Shown one piece after another: positions 1-9,715 of a stretch of DNA of 20,000 nt. Numbering within the stretch: position 1 is the stretch's first letter; every line of letters starts with the position of its first letter. A program made the position numbers and the translations under genes. The notes under the pieces are model-generated. The model was not told the DNA's origin. It did no database searches and saw nothing but the letters and a program-made list of their open reading frames with translations. Source of the DNA: Monoplex corrugatus (Eukaryota > Mollusca > Gastropoda > Littorinimorpha > Ranellidae); assembly GCA_030674185.1 (NCBI GenBank), contig JAPXFY010000021.1, positions 65,084,211 through 65,104,210 on the forward strand, read 5' to 3'.

Positions 1-1290
1 GTGACTTTAACATTGTTTGTGATGTAGACTGTAACATTTGTTTGTGATGTAGACGTAACACTTGTTTGTGATGTAGACTTTAACATTTGTTTGTATTATG
101 TTGTGATGTAGACTTAACATTGTTGTGTTTATGTTGGATGTAGACTTTAACACTTGTTTGTGATGTAGACTTTAACATTGTTTGTGATGTAGACTTTAAC
201 ATTTGTTTGTGATGTAGACTTTAACATTGTTTGTGATGTAGACTTTAACATTGTTTGTGATGTAGACTGTAACATTTGTTGTGTGAGACTAACATTGTTT
301 GTGATTTAACATTTGTTTGTGATGTAGACTTTAACACTTGTTTGTGATGTTAACTTAAATTGTTTGTGATGTAGACTTTAACATTTGTTTGTGATTTAAC
401 ATGTTGTGATGTAGACTTTAACATTTGTTTTGTGTAGACTTTAACATTGTTTGTGATGTAGACTTTAACATTTGTTTGTGATGTAGACTTTAACATTTGT
501 TTGTGATGTAGACTGTAACATTTTGTGATGTTACATTATTTGTGATAGACTTTAACATTTGTTTGTGATGTAGACTTAACATTTGTTTGTGATGTAGACT
601 TTAACATTTGTTTGTGATGTAGACTTAACATTTGTTTGTGATGTAGACTTTAACATTTGTTTGTGATGTAGACTGTAACATTTGTTTGTGATTTTAACTT
701 TAACATTGTTTGTGATGTAGACTGTAACATTTGTTTGTGATGTAGACTTTAACATTTGTTTGTGATGTAGACTTTAACATTTGTTTGTGATGTAGACTTT
801 AACATTTGTTTGTGATGTAGACTTTAACATTGTTTGTGATGTAGATGTTAACATTGTTTGTGATGTAGACTTTAACATTTGTTTGTGATGTAGACTTAAC
901 ACTTGTTTGTGATGTAGACTTTTATTTTATGTAACTACATTTGTTTGTGATGTTAACTTGTTGTGATGTAGACTTAACATTGTTTGTGTGTAGATTTAAC
1001 ACTTGTTTGTGATGTAGACTGTAACATTGTTTGTGATGTAGACTTTAACATTGTTTGTGATGGAGACTTTAACATTGTTTGTGATGTAGATTTAACATTT
1101 GTTTGTGATGTAGACTTTAACATTTGTTTGTGATGTAGACTTTAAATTTGTTTGTGATGTAGACTTTAACATTTGTGATGTAGACTTTAACATTTGTGAT
1201 GTAGACTTTAACATTTGTTTGTGATGTTAACATTTGTTTGTGATGTAGACTTTAAACATTTTTTGTGATGGAGACTCAACTTTTATGGAT
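1..1290. repeat. 25-bp tandem array (minisatellite), about 50 copies
   Basis: The unit is GTAGACTTTAAC followed by ATTTGTTTGTGAT, 25 bp in all. It repeats from the first base of the window to about 1290, so the array extends off the left edge. Many copies have lost or gained one to several bases; for example TTTAAC becomes TTAAC or TGTAAC, and some copies are cut to GTGATTTAAC. No coding potential is seen. The indel load is much higher than in the 73-, 41- and 31-bp arrays of this window, which means either an older array or poorer consensus sequence here. Confidence 0.95.
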
Positions 1291-1668
1291 GGAGACCCTG
1301 AATCTTTTATTTAATGACTTCATATTGTACGGTGATTCACCAGTGACAAAGTACTCTACGTCTTTAGCTGTTCTGGCCTTGTAAAACACAACAGCTGTGT
1401 GCTGCCGGCATCGTATGAACTTTAACTGTTTCTCTACTCTGTTGACATTTGACTGAAGTCCAAAACATGTGTGACTGCCTGCGTTCAAGAACAGAATCAA
1501 AAAACACGAAAGAAGAATACAACGGTATTTAATACAGCAAGACGAGACAGGCGAAAATTTGCACCTGTCTTGTCTTGTTGTGTTGATTTAAATACGTGTT
1601 CGTATTTGACTGAAGATCAGGTCTGGATCGTTCATTTAGAAAGGAGGCAACTTTGAGACTTACCCTTT

Positions 1669-1670
<2 letters not shown>
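1291..1670. other. Non-repetitive spacer, no recognised gene
   Basis: This is about 380 bp of mixed-composition sequence between two repeats. Short ORFs exist on both strands (about 60-75 codons), but I recognise no family, splice pattern or codon bias in them. An AATAAA on the minus strand (TTTATT near 1306) is compatible with the end of a minus-strand transcript but does not establish one. Confidence 0.4.

Positions 1671-1671
<1 letters not shown>

Positions 1672-1735
<64 letters not shown>
1672..1735. repeat. (GA)n microsatellite
   Basis: A pure GA dinucleotide run of about 64 bp, directly followed by a G run. It forms the left end of a longer purine-rich strand. Confidence 0.97.
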
Positions 1736-1742
<7 letters not shown>

Positions 1743-1915
1743 TTCGATACAGGGAAGCAGGAAAAAATTGAGAGGGAGGGGGGATTGATGGAGGGGATTT
1801 GAAGAATGGAAGCAGAACAAAACTGAGGGAAAGGAGAGTTTGGAGAAGGGGGGGGGGGGGGGTGGGGGGGTGGAAGATGAGAAGGGAGGGAAAGTGAGGG
1901 AGGAGAGAAAAATGT
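1736..1915. other. Purine/G-rich low-complexity tract
   Basis: The plus strand is almost entirely A and G, with repeated GGGG-or-longer runs and a G homopolymer-like stretch around 1848-1873. The minus strand accordingly reads as proline/serine/leucine-rich nonsense ORFs, which I do not annotate. The composition is suited to triplex or G-quadruplex structure; that is inference from composition. Confidence 0.8.
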
Positions 1916-2280
1916 TTCTGATTGTGATTGAAGAATATGTTTTTTTGCTACCCACGTAATCATGGCAGTGCTGTGCGTAGCAGTTTTTATTTATTTATTT
2001 GTTTGTTTATTGATTGATCGTTTATTTATTTATTTTATGTATGTATGTATGTATGTATGATGTGATGTATTATGTATGTATGTATGTGTATGTGTATGTA
2101 TATAATGTGTATTTTATTTTTTTTGTATGTTGTTGTATGTGTATGTATGTATTTTTATTTTTTTATTTATTGTTTTATTTTTTAATGTATATGTGATGTG
2201 TGTAGTATGTATGATGTATTGTTATTGTTTGTTATTTATTCATTATTATTATTTATATTGTGTGATGTGTGAGAGCGTAT
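1916..2280. other. AT-rich low-complexity region with (TTTA)n and (TATG)n
   Basis: Runs of TTTA (about 1987-2035) and TATG/TGTATG (about 2036-2160) grade into T-rich sequence. No gene is seen. Confidence 0.8.
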
Positions 2281-3004
2281 GGTTTGAAAATCATGCTTTG
2301 AAATAATGAGTTATTAAAATTGTATTATTAGTAGTTGAAAGAAAGGTAGTTTGGAAAATAATGCTGTTAAAGAATGAGTTATTAGAAATGTATTATTACT
2401 AGTTTTAAATATAAAGGGTAGGGATGGAAAATAAATGCTGTTAAAGAATGAGTTATTAAAATGTATTATTACTAGTTTTAAATGATAAAGGGTAGGGTTG
2501 GAAAATAATGCTGTTAAAGAATGAGTTATTAAAATGTATTATTACTAGTTTTAAATGATAAAGGGTAGGGTTGGAAAATAATGCTGTTAAAGAATGAGTT
2601 ATTAAAATGTATTATTACTAGTTTTAAATGATAAAGGGTAGGGTATGGAAAATAATGCTGTTAAAGAATGAGTTATTAGAAATGTATTATTACTAGTTTT
2701 AAATAATAAAGGGTAGGGTTGGAAAATAATGCTGTTAAAGAATGAGTTATTAAAATGTATTATTACTAGTTTTAAATGATAAAGGGTAGGGTTGGAAAAT
2801 ATGCTGTTAAAGAATGAGTTATTAAAATGTATTATTACTAGTTTTAAATGATAAAGGGTAGGATTGGAAAATAATGCTGTTAAAGAATGAGTTATTAAAA
2901 TGTATTATTACTAGTTTTAAATGATAAAGGGTAGGGTTGGAAAATAATGCTGTTAAAGAATGTGTTATTAGAAATGTATTATTACTAGTTTTAAATAATA
3001 AAGG
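2281..3004. repeat. 73-bp tandem array, about 10 copies
   Basis: The landmark GCTGTTAAAGAATGAGTTAT recurs with 73-bp spacing (for example 2437, 2510, 2583). Each unit also contains TATTATTACTAGTTTTAAAT and AAAGGGTAGGGTTGG. The first copy (about 2281-2345) is diverged; internal copies are nearly identical, apart from a few one-base indels and a TTAAAA/TTAGAAA variant. There is no open frame of interest. The array ends at about 3004, where unique sequence begins. Confidence 0.96.
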
Positions 3005-3163
3005 ACAGAAAGATACGAGATGATTAGGGAGGGGCTAGTGGTGTAGTGAGAAGAGACTGAAAATATCTCCACTAAAACATTAGATCCTTTCTATTCATAC
3101 AAACAAAGAGCTGCAGAAAATTGCTTGAAATGTGGGACTTGAAGGATGGGAGAGCATGCGTGT
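3005..3163. other. Unique spacer
   Basis: Non-repetitive sequence between the 73-bp array and the first foldback element. If SF3A1 begins upstream of the window, this and everything left of 4031 is intron or intergenic DNA. I see no exon in it. Confidence 0.4.
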
Positions 3164-3347
3164 GTGACTCCCGCACCCTGTCCACCAGCATCCTGCATTG
3201 TCAACCATGCTACCAAAGCAAAAACTTAACCCTTTGACTCCCTCACCTTGTCCACCAGTTTCCTGCAGGAAGATGGTAGATAAGGTGAGGGAGTCAAAGA
3301 GTTAATTTTTGTGGTTGGTGGTTAGGGTGCAAGGGTCAAAAGGTTAA
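3164..3347. mobile_element. TTAA-bounded foldback element, copy 1
   Basis: A nested inverted repeat. The inner hairpin spans 3226-3305: two 40-bp arms meet at CCTGCAGG (centre 3265/3266) and match at 35 of 40 positions. Each outer end is TTAA followed by a CCCTTTGACTCCCTCACC-like arm. An outer pair is also present: GACTCCCGCACCCTGTCCAC near 3167 and its complement-like GGGTGCAAGGGTCAAAAGG before TTAA at 3344. There is no coding capacity. The same arms recur at 4601, 10398 and 16762, so this is a dispersed family. TTAA ends with CCCTTT termini suggest a piggyBac-type non-autonomous element (inference). The left outer end has lost its TTAA. Confidence 0.65.
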
Positions 3348-3974
3348 CTCTTTCACCGCCAAGTTTCCCGGAAATGGCACTCCTCAGTGCCAAGTATATT
3401 TTGGGCAGCCAATTTTGCAGCGCAGTATGTGTTTTTAAAAGCTTATATCTCAAAGATATTAAAGATTTTCACTTACTTTTTTTTTTTGCTGTGTAAAGGG
3501 CAGATGTTGTATTTATATATGAATGCTTACTTATGTTTATGTGTTTGTTTGATTATTTCACAGATAATCTTATTATAAAGAAAAACAAAATTTTTTTTCA
3601 TACTTTTTATGAGTTGTACTACTGACCTTATTTCATGAGTTGTGCACCAGATATCATTATAATAAATGAGGAAAAGCAATGGAAAATCTACACACAAAGT
3701 CAGCTGTCTGCTTATTCGACTTGGAGTGGTAGACTATGCGTGTCAATTTGCAGCCATTTTGGAGAAAATGCTTTGGAGAAAATGTGATGTAAATTCTGAC
3801 AGTTAACAAAGCCACACTTCGGCCTTACTGCTGAAAAACTAGGTTGCTGGGTAAAGTTTGAAAATAGCAAAATCGCCTGCATTCATTTAGCATGACCCTC
3901 CAAGTTGCACAAATGTGACCATGGCGGTCGTATGGGAAGTCGCTTGATTGCGACCATGGCGGGAAAAGAGTTAA
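3344..3974. mobile_element. Putative 623-bp non-autonomous TTAA-flanked element (piggyBac-like MITE)
   Basis: TTAA occurs at 3344-3347 and 3971-3974. Between them the termini are inverted: the left end starts CTCTTTCACCGCCA and the right end, read on the other strand, CTCTTTTCCCGCCA, matching at 12 of 14 positions. The interior (3348-3970) has no long ORF and includes a T-run near 3479. TTAA duplication with CYCTTT-type termini is the established signature of piggyBac superfamily elements. No transposase is present, so the class is inferred. The left TTAA is shared with the end of the neighbouring foldback element, suggesting one inserted at the other's boundary. It lies just upstream of an SF3A1 exon acceptor. 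Confidence 0.6.
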
Positions 3975-4030
3975 ACAAATCTTTGTTATTGTTTTCAGGT
4001 TGAAAATTCATACCTCAATCTGTTTTGCAG

Positions 4031-4304
4031 GCCGGACGAAGAGAAGGAAAAGATCGGACCGGCCATGCCCAAATCGGCACCAGCACCTCCACCGCCCCCT
4101 CCTGTCTCGGTGGCTCCCCCAGCTCCCCCTCTCCCCGTGTCCAAGCCAGCTCCACCCCCACCCCCCGTCCCCCCTGTGTCCCGGCCACCCATGCCCCCCA
4201 TGCAGGCCATGCCCCCCCGGCCCCCCATGGGCATGCCAGGGATGATCATGATGCAGGGTCCACACATGGGCCTATGGCTATGAACATGAACATGAACATG
4301 ATGG
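4031..4304 (+). CDS. SF3A1: SF3A1 exon: proline-rich linker, with apparent 1-base deletion
   Basis: The acceptor is TTTTGCAG (ends 4030) and the donor GTGAGT (starts 4305). The first base completes a codon split by the previous intron. The frame reads [17 protein letters not shown], then poly-proline blocks with VSVAPP and VSKPAP, then [17 protein letters not shown]. After GPHMG the frame runs into LWL and a stop at 4281-4283. One extra base in the GGGCC run near 4270 would instead give [13 protein letters not shown] and join the next exon in phase. The observed length of 274 bp is one short of the 275 the downstream phase needs. The linker is low-complexity and poorly conserved in the family; the KEKIGP motif is the conserved anchor. 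Confidence 0.9.
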
Positions 4305-4453
4305 GTGAGTTGGTTTCTGTGGTTTGTTTCTTGCTGTAGTTTTATGTCTGGTCCCATGTTTGTGACGGTTATAACAGATAATTGTATGAAATTTGGCTGA
4401 CTGTTCTTGGGCAGAGTGTGTGTTGGTGAAGTGCAGTGAAATTTTTTCCCTCT

Positions 4454-4519
<66 letters not shown>

Positions 4520-4565
4520 GTGCCATTTCCCCCCCCCCCCCACTATTTTCTTTTTCTTTATGTTG

Positions 4566-4596
<31 letters not shown>

Positions 4597-6504
4597 TGTG
4601 GATAGGGTGAGGGAGTCGAAGGGTTAAGTTTTTGCAGTTGGTAGATACTGTGCAGGAGTCAGAGGCTTAAACCCCCAAATCCTGTCTAACCTTTCCCTTT
4701 TTCACAGGTATGCGACCCCCGATGCCCCCCATGCAGCAGATGGGGATGGGGGGACCAGGAATGGGGGGTCCCATGCAGCCCCCCCAACAGCGCGGCATGT
4801 CAGGACACGGTATGTCAGGGGATGAACCGCCCAGCAAGAAGCAGAAGACTGAAGACAACCTCATGCCTGAAGAGATGTTCCTGCAGAAGAACAAGGTTTG
4901 TTGTGTATTTTTGTTGTTTGTTTTTTCATTTGTGAGCTCCTGCTCACATATATGCTTCCGTATGTGAGTGGGTTTTTAGTGTGTATGCCTATTTTTTACT
5001 CGGCCAAAAATATAGTTATAATCTGTTTTTCAGGGTGTGAAGGCAGGGTGTTTTTGTGTTTCCATAAGCTACGGAACACTGATGTGACTTAGAGGATCTC
5101 TGTGTGTATTTGATGCTGAGCGTGTAGGCTCAAAGGACCTCAAGCTGAAGCAGTTCATGATATCTCTGGTCAGAGCATGAACAGAAAGACAATCAGCCTC
5201 AAAGAGATGAAAACCCATCATCAGGTCTCTGTTCAGAGCACTCCACCTTCATAAAATTACCACCAGCAGTCCTGGTAAGAGCAAGTCATTATCCTTCACC
5301 TGAGGACTGGGAACAACACTTTGAACCACCACATGAACACCAAGTGAACACCACATGAACACCATGTGAACACCACATGAACACACGAACACCACATGAA
5401 CACCATGCTGAACACCATGAACACCATGTGAACACATGAACACCACGTGAACACCACATGAACACCACATGAACACCATGTGAACAAGCGCTGCCAACTT
5501 TACCATCCCCTGGTGCTTCTGTGGAGAAGTTGGCCAGACAGCAGAACACATCCTCCAGGATTTCAAGAGCTACAGGTCGCTGAGGAAGGAGATCTGGCCG
5601 ACGCCCATAAGCCTGTGGGAGACACTGCATGGGCCTGTGGTGTGCTACAGAAGATTGTGTGTGTCATCCTTGAGACAAAACTGCAAGTGTGGTGGTAGCG
5701 TCTGTGGGGACAGTGTTGGACTTGCACCACAGCGATGACATGTCTGTCTGTGTCTGTTTGCAGGGGTCTGATCAGACAGTGTTTCCCCTGTCTGTCTGAC
5801 AGTCACACACTTATGTGCGCGAATACATTGACACGTGTACTTAATTTTCTTTTCCTTTTTTTTTTTCCTGTTGAAATATTTTGTGTTTTGAAACGGTTAT
5901 AGCCTTGATGTGACTCAGTCGGCTGGGTTTTTAAACAAAAATAACAGTACCTCATGTCTGATGTGAAGACATACCTTTTGTCCAGCAGTGAGTTCCCCTA
6001 TATGTACTCACCCTTTAGTCCTTCTCACCTGTCCTCCCTTCCCAGTCTGTGCGTGCTTTGTACCCTTGAGCTTTTGTCAGTGCGAGCGAATGCTTTGATG
6101 AGTGATGAGAGTGCACGTTTTGATATGATTTATATATCAAAATTTGGCGCTGTATAAATGTTATCATTAGTATTATTCATATCATTATAATGTCTGTGAA
6201 CAGTCTTAGAATGATTTATACCACAGTGACTGTCTATGACCGTCTGTAGGGGTCTGTGTGTGATGTCTGTGGTCAGTGTTGGAATGATTTATACCACAGT
6301 GACCGTCTATGTCCGTCTGTAGGGGTCTGTGTGTTGATGTCTGTGGTCAGTGTTGGAATGACTCACACCATAGTGATTGTATACCTGCTGTCTGTCTGCA
6401 GGGGCCTGTGATGGTGAAGGTGATGGTGCCTAACGTGTCTGACAAACCTGAATGGAGCCTTAACGGACAGACATTGGAGTTTACATTGCCGCTCACTGAT
6501 ACGG

Positions 6505-6590
<86 letters not shown>

Positions 6591-6792
6591 TGGTTGTTGT
6601 TGTGTGTGGTGTGTGTGTTGTGTTGTGTTGTGTGTGTGTGTGTGTGTTGTGTTGTGTGTGTGTGTGTGTGTGTTGTGTGTGTTGTGGTTGTTGTGTGTGT
6701 GTGTGTGTGTGTGTGTTGTGTGTGTTGTGTGTGTGTGTGTGTGTGTGTGTTGTTGTGTGTGGTTGTGTTGTGTTGTGTTGTGTTGTGTTGTG

Positions 6793-6829
<37 letters not shown>

Positions 6830-6866
6830 GTGTGTGTGTGTTGTGTTGTGTGTGTGTGTGTGTGTG

Positions 6867-6903
<37 letters not shown>

Positions 6904-7848
6904 TTGTGTGTGTGTGTGTGTGTGTTGGTGTGTGTGTGTTGTGTGTGTGTGTGAGAGTGTGTGTGTTTGTATGTTTTGTGAATTTGCGCGTGTGTCTGTG
7001 TGCACTTATAGAATGTAAATGATGCTAACTGCGTAAGTGCCGCCAACATAAAATTTATGGAAGTAGTTTGACATACGTTTCAGCCTAATGTAAATGGGAG
7101 AGAAGCACTGACTGATGTTGTCAGTCTCAGAGAGGGTTCATAAAAGTGACTGGCTTCCCTTACATGACTTTTTGACCCATGCCACCCTCACCAGATTGGT
7201 TTTATTTATCTGAGAATAGAAACTGGTTTTCGGCAAAATGGCAACACCAGGACTGTCTTCCAGTCCTGCCTGTTTTCAACCTTTGAAAGCATGTGAGTTG
7301 CGTCAAGAACTTATAAATGACTGTAGGATGATTCAGAAGACAATTCTGAGACAAGAAGAGGTTGAAACAGCAGTAATTACTCACTGTTGGTGTGAAATGT
7401 GCACTAGACAGACTGGACACAAAAAGTATTGATCCTTCGAGCACATGACATAAAGGGTTTGTGCCGCAGGCAATACTGGCAGCCAGCCAACACCTTCAGA
7501 GTGTGGAAGTACAGAGTCCCAACGGTGTGAAATAACTAGCCACTTCCAGTAAGAAGTATTAGAAGCGGAAAGGGGAGGACTAGGCTGATGGGGTGGGGGT
7601 GGGGCATGGCGGCAGCGGACAACATGACTGGGTCAAGGTTTTGCAACTGACGGATAGGGTGTAGCAGTGAAAGGGATAGAAATGGAATTATAGATTTTGT
7701 ATTATTGATATTATGATAATTATGATTATGGTGATTCTTAATGTGATTATCGTGTGTGATGACAGATCTCCGTGCTGAAGGCCAAGCTGAACGAGGCGTT
7801 GAGTATGCCGGCTGGTAAACAGAAGTTACAGTATGAGGTATGTTGTAC

Positions 7849-7920
<72 letters not shown>

Positions 7921-8022
7921 TGTGTGTGTGTCTGTAAATGCGTGAATCTATGGATGTGTTTTGTGATTGTGAGTGTGTTTGTGTTTGTTAGCATGTTTTG
8001 TGTATATGTGTGTGTTTGTGTG

Positions 8023-8114
<92 letters not shown>

Positions 8115-9678
8115 ATATTTTGGAATATGTCTGTTCTTAGATAAACATATTTTTCTTCAAGATTTTGTTGTTGTAATCTTATCATCTGGAGAAAAAGTGT
8201 GTGTGCGACAAAGTAATATTAGCAAGACTTTCCTTTGTTTTTTGATGGATCTTTACCACATGTGACTAAAATGTGTAGACAATTCAGGAGTCGTGAATGC
8301 ATAAGTTTAGAAATCATAGTGGCAAGCTCAGTGTGACTTGGACTAAATAGTGTTTTATAATGGCACTTTTTGAGGAATGTGTGGGGTGCATCACTCTCTC
8401 AGGTACTTCTGGTGATATTATATTCAGTTTTCGCTGTTGATACAGTGCTTCTGGTAATGTATATTCTGTTTTTGCTGTTGAGACAGTACTTCTGGTAATG
8501 TATATTCTGTTTTTGCTGTTGAGACAGTACTTCTGGTAATGTATATTCTGTTTTTGCTGTTGAGACAGTACTTCTGGTAATGTATATTCTGTTTTCGCTG
8601 TTGAGACAGTACTTCTGGTAATATATATTCTGTTTTTGCTGTTGAGACAGTACTTCTGGTAATATATATTCTGTTTTCGCTGTTGAGACAGTACTTCTGG
8701 TAATGTATATTCTGTTTTTGCTGTTGAGACAGTACTTCTGGTAATGTATATTCTGTTTTCGCTGTTGAGACAGTACTTCTGGTAATATATATTCTGTTTT
8801 TGCTGTTGAGACAGTACTTCTGGTAATATATATTCTGTTTTCGCTGTTGAGACAGTACTTCTGGTAATGTATATTCTGTTTTCGCTGTTGAAACAATACT
8901 TCTGGTAATATATATTCTGTTTTCGCTGTTGAAACAATACTTCTGGTAATATATATTCCATTTTTGCTGTTGAAACAATACTTCTGGTAATATTGTGTTC
9001 CGTTTTCGCTGTTCAAACAGTACCTCTGGTATTCCATATTTGCTGTTGAAACGGTAGGCTTACTTCTGCTCAGAAATGCAAAATCTTGATATTTTGGTGA
9101 AAAGCAAAAACTTCATGTGTAAAATAGGAGAGTTTCAGAATGGCACAACCATCTTGGTTTGGTTTGTTTGTTCATTCAGTCATTTGGGTTGTGTTTTGTT
9201 TTGCATGAGTACTAAGGACATGCACCAGATTCAAGACAGGTGTACAGGTAGAGTTCCTGTATTCCAGTTGGACTGTGTGGGTTTGCTCAAGTTTGAATCT
9301 CACACAGAACAATGCCAATCCTAGCTGCGAATGGTTATTAACTGCCTCCATGCAGGGTTGGGAAAGATAAAGCTGTGAGAGAGTTGAGATGATCACCACC
9401 CTCACAATGCTGGCTCTTAGAGAAATTAAAGCCTCTATCACCTCAGGCTCCTACTGCTTCAAGGTTTATGAAATTTAAAGAGAGAAAACAACAAAGCTGG
9501 TGCGAGCATGAAGTAAAGGGAAACAACTGTGTCAGAGTAATGTGTGACCAACGATTGCTTCCCTTGGATCATACACCGGTGGCTTGTGCGGAAACGGTTT
9601 GGTATTTGTACAAAATACACACACAACATTGTAATGTTTGGGAATGGTTTAGGTAGAACATGGTAGCCTCCCCCACCC

Positions 9679-9715
<37 letters not shown>

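Noticed and set aside
1529..1963. Proline/serine/leucine-rich minus-strand ORFs
   Set aside because: They translate the complement of the (GA)n and G-rich tract; low complexity with no homology visible.
2281..3004. Telomere-like GGGTAGGGTTGG motif in each 73-bp unit
   Set aside because: Only two G runs per 73-bp unit and no tandem TTAGGG; it is part of an ordinary minisatellite.
6363..7049. Poly Cys/Val and His/Thr ORFs over (GT)n/(CA)n tracts, also at 4393, 7840, 11667, 12050 and 12680
   Set aside because: Translated dinucleotide repeats; no coding evidence.
9680..9713. A34 tract (also A23 at 16127 and A31 at 17313) as processed pseudogene tails
   Set aside because: No gene-like body or target-site duplication could be seen upstream of any of the three.
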